DNA from: Pelodera strongyloides
Lineage: Eukaryota; Nematoda; Chromadorea; Rhabditida; Rhabditidae
DNA: 64,000 nt
Assembly: GCA_036852015.1 (NCBI GenBank)
Contig: JAANDG010000318.1
Span: 62,001 to 126,000, forward strand
Direction of reading: 5' to 3'
Part shown: positions 10,246 through 23,091 of the stretch, piece by piece
Layout: every line of letters begins with the position of its first letter
How positions within the stretch are numbered: the first letter of the stretch is position 1
Program-made: the position numbers and the translations under genes
Notes under the pieces: model-generated
Databases searched by the model: none
The model's input: the letters and a program-made list of their open reading frames with translations, nothing else
Told to the model about the DNA's origin: nothing

Positions 10246-11165
10246 ATGGTGAGATATAAAGTTTTAAGTTGGCTTATAACATTTTACACTCATTTGGGTC
10301 GCCTCGTCGGATCTTCGTCTCGTCGGGTCGTGACAGCTAGTTGTATTTTGTATTTACTAACAACGAATCTCCGCATTCGATTCATGAACGAAGTAGGAAT
10401 CTTAACTAGACTCCCTAGATTCCATTGGGCCTCCAAACCCCACTAATTATCCAGATAATTGCAGCCGTCTCTTGCCGATGTGTCCGCCGCGAGCAAGGCA
10501 ATTATCGAGCAGGCAACGATGCAATGGATCATGTTGGTTGCCTGGTTCGCAATTGCCACCATCCTCGCCATCGTCGCGCTCACCTTCTCCTACATCAATT
10601 TCTCCAACGCAGCGTTCAAGGTAAGCGATGCTAGTTTAAAGGATATGTAGTTTGTTGTTTGGTGTATTATACCAGAATTCGTTTCAAAAACCAGTTGTTA
10701 CAGCGCTTTAAACTTTCAAAACATACCCTCGCAGGTTGTCCGGCCGATGAAAAGTGTGCACGAAAAGTTGATGTTGGCCGAGAAGCTTCTGGAAGTGCGC
10801 AAGTTTCCTGACGATTTGATGGGTGCGTTTCAGTGGAACATTTTGAACTTTCGATTGAGGTCTGAAATATAACAAGACAAGAAAGTTTTATACTAGTGGG
10901 CTCCCACTCCCCCTTCTGGACCGAGCACAGTAATCGTTGGGTAAATTCCTCGTCTGCAACTGGGGTCCAAACGGAGGTCCCACACTCTTTTATGAGTAAT
11001 TTTGAGTATATTTGTGTATAGAATTTCTTGTACTTCAAAAAGTAAAATCATTAATAATAAATCATTATCTGTTCAGCCAAGCTCTCCGCTGTCGCTCACT
11101 TCGATATGGCCGAAGATGAGAAGGAGAAGACGCAGTACATGAGCAACATCAAGAAACCCGAATAA
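10246..11165 (+). CDS. Small single-pass membrane protein of unknown function
   Basis: Four exons: 10246-10248 (only the ATG, directly followed by gtgaga), 10465-10620, 10735-10822 and 11077-11165, giving 111 residues. The sequence starts MPSLADVSAASK. It has one strong membrane helix at about residues 22-45 (IMLVAWFAIATILAIVALTF), then a charged, probably helical tail (SVHEKLMLAEKLLE) that ends in SNIKKPE. Splice phases close and all donors and acceptors are canonical. A tttctctcttag acceptor sits 17 bp before the ATG. AATAAA at 11161-11166 overlaps the stop codon, so the 3' UTR must be very short. I do not recognise the family. The tail could form a coiled coil; no enzyme motif is visible. 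Confidence 0.8.
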
Positions 11166-12399
11166 AATTTATATATTTAATAAGCGTTCATGTCCAAACA
11201 CTCCCACCAATGTCTGTAATGAACAGTTATTGCATAAAAGAAGTCAACAGTTCCAGCTACACCAGAACCACTTCCAAAAGTGCTCCATAATCGCGCCATC
11301 TGAATTTGTGCACAACCAGCGTGAACAAAAAGAGGGACCGACACAGGTGTGCCGCACGCCCCATCTAATAAGAAGCGCGGCGGGAAGCCAGGGGAGCGCG
11401 AATGCCAGATGGCGCACCATAGAGGGTGTGCCACATGTGACGGGCCCTCATCGTTCGGCTCCGCCGCCGCGAATTCCCGGGGTTCACGTTGTAGGCTGCG
11501 TGACGTCGTGGACAATTCATCTCTGTACAATGTCAAGACAAAATAATAATTATTCATTCCGAAATCATGCAAATAAAATAATTATGTACACACAAAGCAA
11601 AAAAAAATCGTAAAATTGGAACATACATGTAAACTTATTAAATCATAGAAAACATTTAATTATTAAAAAAATACTACATGTATTGCAATATATACCAAAG
11701 AATCAAGACGAGAGTATTCTGGTATACAAGATACGTACATAATAAATGACATTATACAGAAAAAACATTACCAAAGAAAAAAGCCTGGCTAAAAAAATTA
11801 TTAGAAAATATGCCTAAAATCATTCCGAAATCTAATGTGAATACTTCCGAACTGGGAACTGTCAACCACGCTACGTGAAAAACTTCCATACGCGGACTAC
11901 CCATACAAATTATCGATTCCTTTTTTTAAATCGATAATTAGTCCGGGTCACTGGGTCACAGACGATTACTGTACACTACAATAATACAAAAAATATATAT
12001 ATATTCACCGAGAAGATAATAAATGCTGACTTAGAACGAATAATGATGTAGCAACTTGAGTAAACGTAAACAGCAATACTGTACACATTGGAGCGTTGCG
12101 AACTGAGACTTGAATATGCTAATTTTCCAAAGGTAATTCCAATACGAAACCCATTAACCCATTAGCACAGGTAGCATTCGCAACGCTACAATACACTGAC
12201 AACTATAAAGCATGTGACCACTCTGATCTGGGAGGAAAATTATAATGCAAAATGCGAAAATGAACTCCCGAAAAAGGCTCATTTTGCGATGTTCATCAAG
12301 CACACGACCAACTACACACTGGAATGTAATGAAGCAAAACTACACGGATTCGAACTACGGCCACTTTTCTACCGATAGAGACGTCTACCATTCGGCCAT
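11166..12399. other. Convergent intergenic spacer
   Basis: Lies between the 3' ends of the small membrane protein gene and the RMDN gene. It contains a GC-richer patch at about 11290-11500 with imperfect inverted words (gcgccatctg / cagatggcgc). Open frames on both strands there overlap each other and match nothing I know. The rest is AT-rich and otherwise featureless. Confidence 0.5.
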
Positions 12400-12401
12400 C
12401 T
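12335..12401 (-). other. Degenerate tRNA-like sequence
   Basis: On the minus strand ATGGCCGAATGGTAGACG is followed by GTTCGAATCCGTG, matching tRNA A and B box consensus. Stems pair poorly. It touches the stop codon end of the RMDN gene, so part of the similarity could be chance. Confidence 0.3.
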
Positions 12402-14106
12402 ATCGACATTTGACTGACATCTCTCTGGCTTCTTGAATGTACACCCTTTCTCCGTCATCCTTAGCCGTCAACTGACAGCACTCGCCAAGGATCGCAGCGG
12501 CGTTAGACTGCAATATATAGTATATTACTTAAACTACAAAAAAAAGAAGCTTCGGTCACAAGTAAAAGGACGAACGTCCGAGATCCAATATTACTAACAA
12601 TTAGATTCAGTTAACAAACTAGGACAGAGACTCACGGGTTTCTAAACAGAGCTCTGAAGTTGGGTTTCTAAACAGAGCTCTGAAGTTCTTAGTATATTTA
12701 TTAACATACGCTATATGCCTTAGTTACGAATAAATAAACCTCACCTTATCTTTCTTGACCATATAGCTCTTGCCAAGCCACAAAAGATTCTCCGGCCATC
12801 CGGGTTTCACCTGAAACAAATTTTACGCGTCAGCCGCACACACTTTTCGCGCATAGCTCACTATTAGAACTAGCATTGGCTCAACTACATCATAACGGCG
12901 CCACTATTAAATATCAATGCTGCAACAGTATGTCCTATTGGAAAGTAGAGAACAAAACAACAATAAGTCTCACCTTATCTGCCTCAATGAAGTCCTCGAT
13001 CGCTTCTTCAATAGTAGCCGAAGGGAGTTCGCCGAAGAAAGTCGACGCGATCTTAAAGGTAAACAATTGTTTCGTTAACAATTGTTTCGTAAACAATTGT
13101 TTCGTTTTTCAGGAGTCGTGTGTCAAAATAACGTTTATTGTTACAAGGGGGGTGACTGTGCACTAGGTCGCTTAACAGCTACACATATACATTCCTTGTC
13201 TTCTTTTCTCATTTTGTAGTTATGAATCCCTTGAAATCTCCTTTAGCACAAACAACCCCTCATTTACCTTCTTCTCCATCCACGTCAGCTGTGAGATCTG
13301 AAAGCGGAAGCGGCCGCGCATGTGCAGAACGGTAAAGTCGCTGGGTTGCATAGCGAGCGCACGGTCCAGGTACTCCTAAACGAGGGGGATAATATGAGAC
13401 GCATACATTATGAGTTGAAGCGAAATGTCGGTCGGTTTTTGAAACGCATCGTGGCCAACTGAATTCTTACGTATTTATGCTAATTTGCTCGAATTTAGCT
13501 CGATTTGTTATCCTAATTTATGTTCATTTGCATATGTTGCATAATAATGCTGGTGTCCACAATGCGTTTCAAAAACCGGCCAGTATTTCGCTATAAGTTA
13601 AATTCAGATTATATCTTTTTATTTTTTAATTTGTTAAGTATAACATATATGTATTAGCTATTGGATACCAGTGCACCTATGGGTAAGCGTAAGATACCCT
13701 TCCCATGACTTGAACATAGTTCCACTACCGTATAAAGGTATACCGTACCTTGAACACGTTTCCCTGTTCAATTCTCTCCTTGGTGGGCAGGTAGTCGGTG
13801 GCAGTGCCTGTGAGCACAGCCGCCCATCGAACTGCTTCGAAGTTTGACGGCTCGAGTTCGGCCGCGCGTTGACCGTATCCACGCCCTGGAAGCAAGAACT
13901 ATTAATACGAGCATCCAGGAGCAGAATCCAGGACAATGGCCAAACTCAGGTACGCTGAAAGCGTCAATAGGGGTTAGCATAACTATCAATGATCACTTAT
14001 TAGAAGGTAGAGAGAGAACCAAAGAGACAAAAACAACAAGAGAGCGAGAGAGAGAGAGAAAGCGAGAGAGAGAGAGTACTAAGTACCTCACAAGAGAGAG
14101 AGAGCA

Positions 14107-14137
<31 letters not shown>

Positions 14138-17100
14138 AAGCACAATCCCTAACCTTCAATAATTTTCTCCTTCCTTGCCGGATCCTTCTTGTCTATGCCC
14201 GCGGCAACCTGCTGACATGAACGGGACAATCGCCACAGCGCTTCCACGTTATCCGGATCCGCTTTGTACATCTGAATGGATAAGTTGAATCAACATTACT
14301 ATGGCATAACTTATTCGATACACTTAAAGCGAAATACCGGCTGGTTTTTGAAGCTCATCGAGTACATCAGCACTTTTATGCAGCATATGCAAACGAACAT
14401 AAATTAGAATAAAAAATCGAGCTAAATTCGAGCAAATTAGCATAAATACGCAAGACTTCAGTTGTCCGCGTGCGTTTCAAAAAGAAGGAAGTTATTCGCT
14501 TTAAAATCGAGAACAAAAGTTGAAATTCGGTGAAGGTAAAAGTTTACGAAACCCAAGTAGCCTACCTTGTACATCATATCATATTGTTGTTGGGCGTCTT
14601 TCAGCTCCTCAAACATGCGATCCACTGTGATAAACGCCTGAATATAGAAGTGTGTATTATTTAGTGTTTAACCACCGTTTCTTTTCTAGAGTAAAAACGT
14701 ACTTCCTTCTTAGGACATAGGACTGAAGATACATAATTAGAGGACTGAAGATCCATAATTAGCCCCGAGCACAGTTTCAGATGCGTATTGTTTTGTCAGA
14801 AATTTTAATAAGTTCTGCCCAACGATAACTTTCGAAAACTATTAAATACAACTAGCTAAATTACTCATTCAATAACTCAGTGAGCCCATATATATCACCC
14901 ACAGTTCTACAACTACAGTATCTACACAAAACTCACATCAAAAACTGGAGCAATACACATTTTTATATACAGATTAGTGTGCAGCGATTGAGAACTTCTG
15001 ATATCACTGAAGTTGTGGGGAATTATTAAATTATTACAATTATTCAACATCTGCGACATCTAATGACATAACGAATAAGGAAGAAATAAAAGACCTTGGA
15101 GATAAAAACAGGAAGATCAAACATAATAAAATACTATGTATTACATTTATTATGTATAATAAATACCAAGGTTCAGTCAAGATAGACAAATACTATAAAG
15201 GCCGACAAAATAAAGCTCACAGTCAAAAACTCATCGACCATCGACAGTGCTGCCATCGACACGCAATTGAAAGAAGAAAAACAAAGCGATACATGAGAGA
15301 GAGAGAGAACAGACAGAAACAGAGAAGCATGATTTATAGTAATTTAAGAATACGTTTTCAGAGGTTAGGCGACGGATCGGTGAGCTCATCGCTTTATTTT
15401 TATTTGTTTTATAATATATTAATGCGTTATGTAGAGTAACCCAATGAAAATTCACCGAAGAGCCCCTACAGAGTTCTGTAGTTCAAGAGTATGTAGTCCT
15501 ACAGAGTTCGAGGTTCACCTCTACCCGACCAGTCACTAGGCTTTTAACCGCTCAGCGTCCATTTCAAAACTACTACACAGAGTTACAACAAATATTTGAC
15601 CACTTTTTCGCGCACTGTAACTTTTTGTAACTGTCAAAGTGTCAAAGCAAATAAAAACACAAACCTACAAGTACAAAAATACGAAGAAGAAAAACAAAAC
15701 AATTTTTGTAATTAAAGTTTTTTAACAACTATAGACAGTTGGACATAATAAGTAATGAATAATTTAATGCTTGTAAAAGAAGAAATCGTTTAGAAAAACG
15801 CTTTGAGTTTCTGGAAAGGAACATAAACTGATAAACTACTTCAAAAATCCTCATTTTCAGTATCGAATCTTCAAAAAAAAATTTGTTAGGTAGGGCTTGT
15901 CTACAAGTAAAAACGGCAAAAATTCTAAACACTCTATATCAACGTATCAACTAATGCCATCAGGGAAAACATATGCTCCGTACTACGCGTTCGACTTTCG
16001 ACTCCCCCATGCGGAAAAAATATAGATGCAACTTGGAACTGAAGCAGAATAACGATACGATATGTAGGCTACAACATACACCTGATATGTTTGAATACAC
16101 TAAGTAAGGGTTACAACGTTAACATCATTTAACAAATAAGCTATAATAAATAAGTCATTGACTATCCAATCCTACACAGTAGTACTTCGGCAGTTCGGCT
16201 CAAGGCTCAACCCCCATCTCTATCTCCTATAAATATCACATCCACAACACAAACAACACCGTTCTTTTTCTGCAAGTTATCGAGAAAAACCATATATTAG
16301 AACACGTTCAAGGTCATGCCCACGGAAAAGTTCAATGGAAAACGCTGACTGAATTCTGATTTTTGGATTTACGTACGGTTCCAATTTTCAATTTCGAATT
16401 TCGACAATTTTCAAATTTACAGAAAAAACATCAAATGCCAACGGATTAATACGCATTCTTCGGGGCTTATTTACAAAAAAGTTATATGGCACTTTTTTTT
16501 ACTGTAAATGTAAACACCTAGGTTCCGGTCTCTTACCGACTTACTGTTTGTAAATACATTCGCGCACACATACCCCAAATAAGGCAAAATACAAATATTA
16601 GCGAAATATAGAGGAAAAATAAGCAACATCAACATTTCCCCGTTTATAACAAGTCAAACAGACATTTCAACGTTTAAAACCACGCGTAAAGAAAATAAAA
16701 CCGCACAAGGTATACGGTAAATAAAAACTATCCTATTTCTTTATATGAAAGCATTTGTAATAAGGTTAGCAGCCTGCATTACGGTCGCTCACTATGGTCA
16801 CCTATACGTACCGTATTGGTGGGAAACATCTATGCTAATTTCAGACCAGACGGGCACTTCTACCAGGGAATTTCGTTTTCTTATATAGCTACATACACTC
16901 ACCCCTTTGTACTTTTGTACTTGAGTACGAACACATTTTAGTCTTCACCAGCGATAAAAAAAAACCTAAAAATCCCACAACAATGCTTGTTTATTTACAC
17001 AGTCATCTCGGTGTAGACTGTAGACGACGCCGCCCCTAATAACAATAACCTACACCATAACATGGATGTTCTAAACATGTGACTTACAACAGGATAACTG

Positions 17101-20100
17101 GCAAAAAGATACACACATACTGTATTAGGGTTCCTTTTGGCCCTTGGTCCTTATACAAGGTTCCTTTTGGCCCTCGGCCCTTATACAAAACAATTCTTAC
17201 ATAGTGCCACCCTTATTTAGCTTAAAATACAGGTCATTCTTTACTAATTTACTATATACAGTAATCTAAAATCAAAAGAAGCACCGCAACCAACTTAATG
17301 GTCTGCCACTGTGGTTTGTACATCCAAAACAAACTTGATGAAGCTAAAAACGTCGCAAAGTAAACAGACAAATGGAAATGCGTCAATTCTAATTCTAAAT
17401 AATGTTTGGTCTTCAAAGAACACACATTTTGGCCCGACGTTTCATTCTCTGTATTCTACCCTCAAAATCTACATCTACCATAAAATAGTTTGCTTACATC
17501 CTTAAATTAGAGAGGAAAAGGGTTAAGAAGAAAGGAGAGAAAAACTGAAAGTTTGTGCAAAAGTGTTCAAGTACGAGAAACAAATGCGTCAATTCTAAAT
17601 AAAGTTGAAAGTCCACAATAAGTTCAAAAAGAACGCAATATTTAGAACAATAGCTTATGCATGACATGAGGGCTTGCCAGGAAACCATTCTTGAAAAGTC
17701 TAGTTACAAATCATCACTGGGATATGCTATTTTAAAGCGGTATTGCAATTGGTTCGCCGAGCATTTACTGGGCAACTGCAAATATTGTTCAATTATGTGC
17801 CATCAAGATTGCATATCATGGATTGGAAGGTCTATTATAACGCCTCACATACCACGTGCCACACCGCTTTAACAGTGGAACAAGCGGACAAGTCACTATT
17901 GGATAACTTAGCAAAGATCTCATTAATCAATCGACCAAACCAGATAGGAAACAACCTTCTTTCCCAAACACATAAACGATATCAAGTGATAGTCAGGCAA
18001 GTAGCCAGCTAGCCAACGATCCACATCCAATGTTCGGCAAACAAATCACGGGCTAGCCTGCTAGCCATCAAGGCTAGCTGAACGCTGACCTCAAGCTCAT
18101 AGGCGAACAGGGAACTAACTCTAGCTCTAGCTGATTTCATCCATGGCGAAAGAAAACATAATAACCACCACCAACATTATATAATAACAGAGACTAATCA
18201 CATAGTAGCCTGCCACTGCTGTAACATGCTTAACAACAGAGACTAGACATACAGTAGCCTTGTAGCGTGCCACTGTAACCTGTAACATGTCAGCCTCTCC
18301 TAGCTTGACGCTGAGCTCATGCTGTCACGAGCGAAAGACAGCATGCTAATCAGCAAAAATAAGTGAAACCCCGGACAATGACATAACCAGCCGCCTTAAC
18401 TGAACCCCCTAGCCTAGCCCTGAACTGTTCACTAACTAGGGGCGAAAGAAATCAAGCTAGCCTCCAGCACACTCAACTCAGTTTAATCACGTAGCAATCA
18501 ACTCCAGTTGAATCCTACCTAGGCTAGTCACAAATGAGAACTAACCGTCCGTTAATCCTTGCTTTCACAAGAAAAAGGTAATACGCTAATAAGGCTGCAT
18601 AATAAAGTCATCGCTGCCGTGAGTATACTTGAACGAGAGGGCGAATACAGGTCATCAAAAGAGTAGTGCTTAAACATCATGATAGCTGTGCTGGTACTAT
18701 AAAGGTAAAGTGGAACATTGCAAACCTACCACTACTTACAATTTACTACGAAACACTATGTAAATGAAAACAATAACAATGTTGCTATTTCCCAAGTTTC
18801 AAAAGAAAATCAACAACACTTAACCATTTCGATAAAAAATACCTATTGTGACATAATAAACCTGTATCCCAAGTTAGATTTAGCACAGAACACAGACAGC
18901 AAACAACTATTGCGCAAGTACCACAAACAGGATAAAGATCAAGGAAAGCAAAATTACAAAGTAAAATAGTATTACAAGTAAAAATTATACTTAACGTTGC
19001 TGAGGTAGTAGTAAGTATCTATTACAATTGTTTTCTCAGCAAAGTATCGAAACCTGAACCTACGCGCCGAATCTTCGCCAGATTTTCGCGAACCATTTTT
19101 TTATGAAAAAGGAGAGAGAATCTGGCGAACGGTTAGCACCGCGAAAAAACACCGCGATAACGGGCGCTACCGTACTTTTTCCGCGGTAAACTCGGAAAGG
19201 TGTAACTTTAAAGAATCTTACTGACATAATATATAATTCCACCGTTTCCTAGGCCCTTATATAACCCATCCACTAGCCCAAGACCGGATCCAAATACGTG
19301 ATGACCAAAAGTAAGAAATAAAAATATAAAAAACACAAAGACTAACCCGATGTTAGAGCAGCTCACATGATACACAAGATCAAGAGCGATAACATCTCCT
19401 TACTAGCTGAGGTAATTCACAGAGGCCAAACGTCGAGGCACAAACAAAACTACATAATATACAAAACAATATTTCGCAACAATGTTTTTTTTCACTCATT
19501 ACTCTAACAAGGTGACGTGATAAAGATGAGATAAGTTAGATTTTTAATTAGATAAGTCCCATTGTAAGCCGTGACCGCTAAATGTACCCGAGCTCGTGCA
19601 ATTGTCCGTTAGGAGGACAAAAGAAAAGAAATCGAAAAATAGTATCATATGAGCTATTTTAAGAAAGTTCAAAAAGTACACCAACAAGATTCGACAATTG
19701 TCACGTCACGCTCAACAACATAAAAACATGCTAAACTTAGATTTTGAAAGAGACTAGGTTCAATGTCCAGTCCAGATTCCAGATTCCAATCTAGTCAACC
19801 GTAATTTTCTAAACAACGCGGGTATCAACCACTACCGACTGATACTACAGACATACTACTATACTACTACAACGAACTAATGCAAAGTACTAAAGAACCA
19901 CTACAGACTACTATTCTCAAGAATATCATTGAGTATCCTAAATACTACCATATTGGAGACTTCTACTAACGCTACTAATATTACTACCAGGACCAACAAC
20001 TATAAAAATGTGCTACCGACCTGGAACTATCACAAACTACTGCCAGACTACTACCACTAAGGGAGGTAACTAACTAAGCACTACCACCGACTAACATCTA

Positions 20101-23091
20101 ATTAGTTCTTACGAGCTCCCTTTTAAGATAGAAGTGGTACACCTCGCCTCATTAAAAACTACACTTACTCTAACGTACAACGCATTACAGTAAAAAAAAC
20201 GACTAATTTTCTGCACAAGACACCGAAAGTCTTCTAGACCACTCTAAACAAAGACAATAAAAAACAAAGAAACATGAACTCAGATGACCCCCTACTCATG
20301 TAGAGATCGCGCGGTTAGATAGTATCGCTGGTCAAGCAGCCAGCAAAAAAAAATAAGCCAATGAAACAGAGAGAGATGGAACAAATCAAACATAAAGAAA
20401 GAAAAGATAACATCGAGAAATTCACAAGTTCAAGGTGGCCAATTAAAGATACCAAAGCAGGAGGAGAACAAAGCTAGCCCAAGGCCCAACGAGTTTGGGG
20501 TCACAAGACAAGTCATAACGTACACCACACATGTCCTATTACAAACACATCGATGACGAAAGGAGAGAAGCCAAAATATCCGTGCTAAGTATAGGTATAA
20601 AAAAACCGTCTGTTACGATCACCACACAGTCAATTCTTCCCTAAGGAACATCTCGGAATTCAGAATGAACCTAACCTCATTCCTAGCACCTGGGTGTTGT
20701 GGAACCTGCTGACCGTTCTGTTGTGGGATACCTCCATTCGGTCTAGCCGCCCCCGCTGAGGTTGTTGGCGAAGGGGAGTCTCGACCCCTAAATCGCTATT
20801 TCAAATTACTATGATCCCCTAAGCCTAAGCCCAAGCCTAGCCTGAAGACCTCGCACAATTTATTCCTTTTAAATACAAGCCACACTCACCACTCCTCATC
20901 AGCCGATGTATAGTACTCGTCTTCAGACATCAACGACTGGCGACTGAGAACCCGGGTCTTCAGGCATGCTAAACATAGAAAACATAAAACAAGAGTAAAC
21001 GCTTAGGTCTTACTTCTCGCCAATAACATGAAGCCTACAAACATGACAAACTACGCCAACTTTAAACGGTGCAAGTAAAACTTGTTCCCATACATTGCGT
21101 TCTTTCTAAGAGTCTAATAAACATTTAAACATTTACATCACGCTAATTGTAAATCATTGGGAAATGCACATATATTTCATCATACTTTCATCCGTTCTCT
21201 TATTTTTTCCACTCTGCGGATGCACAACTTACTGTTGTGACCTTTCCTAACAAACAAACAAATGCTTCATTACTTACACAACATTTAAATAACAATTGTC
21301 AAGTAAAAAAATTCAAACCACCCACATTTACTACCGTACTCTCCAGATGCTCTTGTGAAGGAAACAGTTCTTCCCTTTCTCATCTGTTCTCTCAGGTCAT
21401 CAACTTCTGCCTTGAGCATATCCAAATCCGACCTAAACAACGGAATTTTATTTAAATCGAAATACAGGCCGGTTTTTGAAACACATCGAATACATCAGCA
21501 TTCTTATGCAGCTTATGCAAATGAACGTAAATAAGACTAAAAAATCGAGCTAAATACGAGCAAATTAGCATAATTACATAAGAATTCAGTTGCCGACGAT
21601 GCGTTTCAAAAACCGGCCGGCATTTCGCTTAAACCTTTTTTCAAGAAATCCCGAACGATGTAGGAATATGTATAGTTTACTAGAAGAAGAAACAACTAAT
21701 GTCGAGCAACAGGCCTAATACCCTAATACACGGCGCTTCACAACGCACAAACACTAAAACCAGAATGCTAATGTTACGTAACTGCCTGTTCCGTATTCAA
21801 CAAATTACCATACAGCATGAAGTTTCAGGTCTTCAGAGACGCCGAATCTCGCTTCCTCTCTTTGAAGTATTACAAATAAATTTAAATAATGCTAAAGTAA
21901 AAAAAAAGAGGTCAGTGGTAAAATACCTGAGCTTGTGCACCTCCTTCTGTATAACACCGCTCTCCAAATCATCCTCCGGTAGTTCACCCTTCTTCCTCGT
22001 GTTACGGTAGATCATTATTAGCGTGCCAAGCGCCGCTGCGCTGCCGAACGCTATGCAGATTGTCTGAAAACAACAACTAATCATAAAGGTTATGAAATAT
22101 GAAAAAAAAATTGGTGGATGCGGGTCGCTTACTGGTTAACGCAGAAGACCAAAGATACTGGGCTCGATCCCCACTATCCCATTTTTCGATCATGCTACAA
22201 GAGTGAAACAGTCAAACACTGCCCTCAGCCACTTTGCCAATATATACGCTGTTTGAAACATAACGTTTCAAATTTTAACAACAAAAAGAAGAAGGTAGGA
22301 AACACAACAACTCAGGGAAACCCCGTTCGAGCAAATTCATTAATTATAGTTTACTTGGTTACTACAGTCTTACATCATTCGCACGCTAACATACTCTAGT
22401 ATCCGGTTACCAATTGCTCAGTTAATTTAGTGCCCGTATAGGTGTCACGTGGATGCGTCCATTGCAATGTAACACATAAAAACTCCAGAACTGACTACAA
22501 TACAATAATCTGATCAACGAACAACGACCAGCCCCTAACTGAACTCTATCCTCTATAAATGTTTGCATGAAAATAGATAAGCCCCGCGTGCAAGATAAGA
22601 CAAGACAATGGGAAAATATAGTTTGAATAGAATATCAGAAAACAAAGTGCAGACAGTCAAAGGAGGAAACGATGCATTTTTAATACATTTATTTAAATAC
22701 CTACTACAGGTCAGAGGCTACAGAGAGAAGATAGAGCGAGAGACAGCGAGAGACAGCGAGAGACAGCGAAAGAGACTGAGAGACAGAAACAGAAGAGAGA
22801 TCAAAGCGAAATGCTAGCCTCTTTGGAAAATTTGCATATGATAAGCAAATCCTATGTATCCTATGCTAATTTTGTACGATCGTCCAGGGCAATCGTACAA
22901 AATTAGCACAAGATACATAGGATTTGCTTATCATATGCAAATTTTCCAAAGAGACTAGCATTTCGCTTTAATGCTACAGTACTATACCCTACACTTTAAC
23001 TAAACAAAAATGGATGAAAGAGAAAAATATTCAAATAACATACCTTCACTGATACTCGATCCTTAGCAGCATCATACACAGCGTCGCTCAT
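12400..23091 (-). CDS. RMDN/FAM82-family TPR protein with N-terminal membrane anchor
   Basis: Exons: 23044-23091, 21927-22063, 21335-21432, 20890-20968, 20676-20787, 14566-14637, 14154-14271, 13749-13885, 13268-13375, 12974-13051, 12745-12810, 12400-12507. Phases close over all 12, giving 386 residues. Layout: membrane helix at about residues 17-37 (TICIAFGSAAALGTLIMIYR), a coiled coil (SDLDMLKAEVDDLREQM), an acidic/Pro-Gln linker, then TPR-type helices. LEPSNFEAVRWAAVLTG, YLDRALAMQPSDF and RFRFQISQLTWMEKK match human RMDN1-3 (GRWCYQVSHLSWLEKK). RMDN3/PTPIP51 tethers ER to mitochondria through a phospho-FFAT motif; here EDEYYTSADEE at residues 110-120 has the same layout (E-Y-Y-T-S-A-D). C. 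elegans RMD-1 associates with microtubules. The start is chosen at 23091 because a cttctag acceptor directly precedes it. The intron 14638-20675 is about 6 kb. Confidence 0.92.
13415..13596. mobile_element. TTAA MITE, GCGAAATACCGG family (edges worn)
   Basis: Inverted-repeat element in an RMDN intron, starting gaagcgaaatgtcggtcgg and ending ccggccagtatttcgct. The flanking TTAA is mutated on the left (TTGA) and shifted on the right (gttaa), so this is an older copy. Confidence 0.75.
14033..14142. repeat. GA-rich microsatellite
   Basis: Run of (GA)n with minor interruptions in an RMDN intron, about 12 bp away from the donor of exon 14154-14271. Confidence 0.9.
14324..14504. mobile_element. TTAA MITE, GCGAAATACCGG family
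   Basis: A 181-bp copy with intact TTAA at 14324-14327 and 14501-14504, in the RMDN intron between exons 14154-14271 and 14566-14637. The right terminus has drifted (aaagaaggaagttattcgct). Confidence 0.8.
17107..17188. repeat. Tandem pair, GGTTCCTTTTGGCCC unit
   Basis: A unit of about 37 bp (ggttccttttggcccttggt then ccttatacaa) is repeated twice with two or three substitutions, inside the large RMDN intron. Confidence 0.75.
17732..17872. mobile_element. TTAA-flanked element with AAAGCGGTATTGC terminus
   Basis: A 141-bp element with TTAA at 17732-17735 and 17869-17872 and short inverted termini (AAAGCGGT / ACCGCTTT). Its right end (cgtgcc-acaccgcttt) resembles the fragment ending at 46937 (cgtacaataccgcttt). 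It is a diverged subfamily of the window's TTAA elements. Confidence 0.55.
21452..21632. mobile_element. TTAA MITE, GCGAAATACCGG family, next to a splice acceptor
   Basis: A 181-bp element with TTAA at both ends. Its left edge is only about 20 bp from the RMDN exon 21335-21432, so the branch-point region of that intron probably lies inside the element while the pyrimidine tract and acceptor (gttgtttag) are host sequence. Confidence 0.85.
22115..22183 (+). other. Degenerate tRNA-like sequence
   Basis: TCGCTTACTGGTTAACGC followed by GGGCTCGATCCCCA resembles tRNA A and B boxes; the T stem pairs for 4 bp. Acceptor pairing is partial, so a tRNA pseudogene or tRNA-derived SINE head is more likely than a gene. 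It lies in the RMDN intron upstream of exon 21927-22063. Confidence 0.35.
22720..22800. repeat. GAGACAGC-type purine-rich repeat
   Basis: A run of about 80 bp made of AGAGAGAAGA and a thrice-repeated gagacagc word, directly beside the palindromic element at 22801. Confidence 0.8.
22801..22981. mobile_element. Near-perfect TTAA palindrome, second copy
   Basis: Copy of the palindrome at 6978-7148, about 90% similar by eye, centred on gatcgtccagggcaatcg. The right TTAA (22978-22981) is intact; on the left the TTAA is replaced by GATC next to the purine repeat. It is intronic in the RMDN gene. Confidence 0.85.

Larger units (their letters stand above)
14638..20675 (-). other. Large RMDN intron, about 6 kb
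   Basis: The reading phase is 0 on both sides (donor AATGAG|gttagg at 20676, acceptor before GCGTTTATC at 14637), so no exon is required in between. I found no gene on either strand. Contents: a diverged TTAA element (17732-17872), a 37-bp tandem pair near 17110-17190, a stretch of CTAGC-rich direct words (18000-18500), a GC-rich inverted-word patch (19065-19200) and an ACT/CTA-rich tract (19830-20090). Confidence 0.7.

Noticed and set aside
11177..11613. Overlapping open frames on both strands of about 130 codons
   Set aside because: They overlap each other in a GC-richer patch, have no splice signals or family similarity, and lie just after a gene's poly(A) site.
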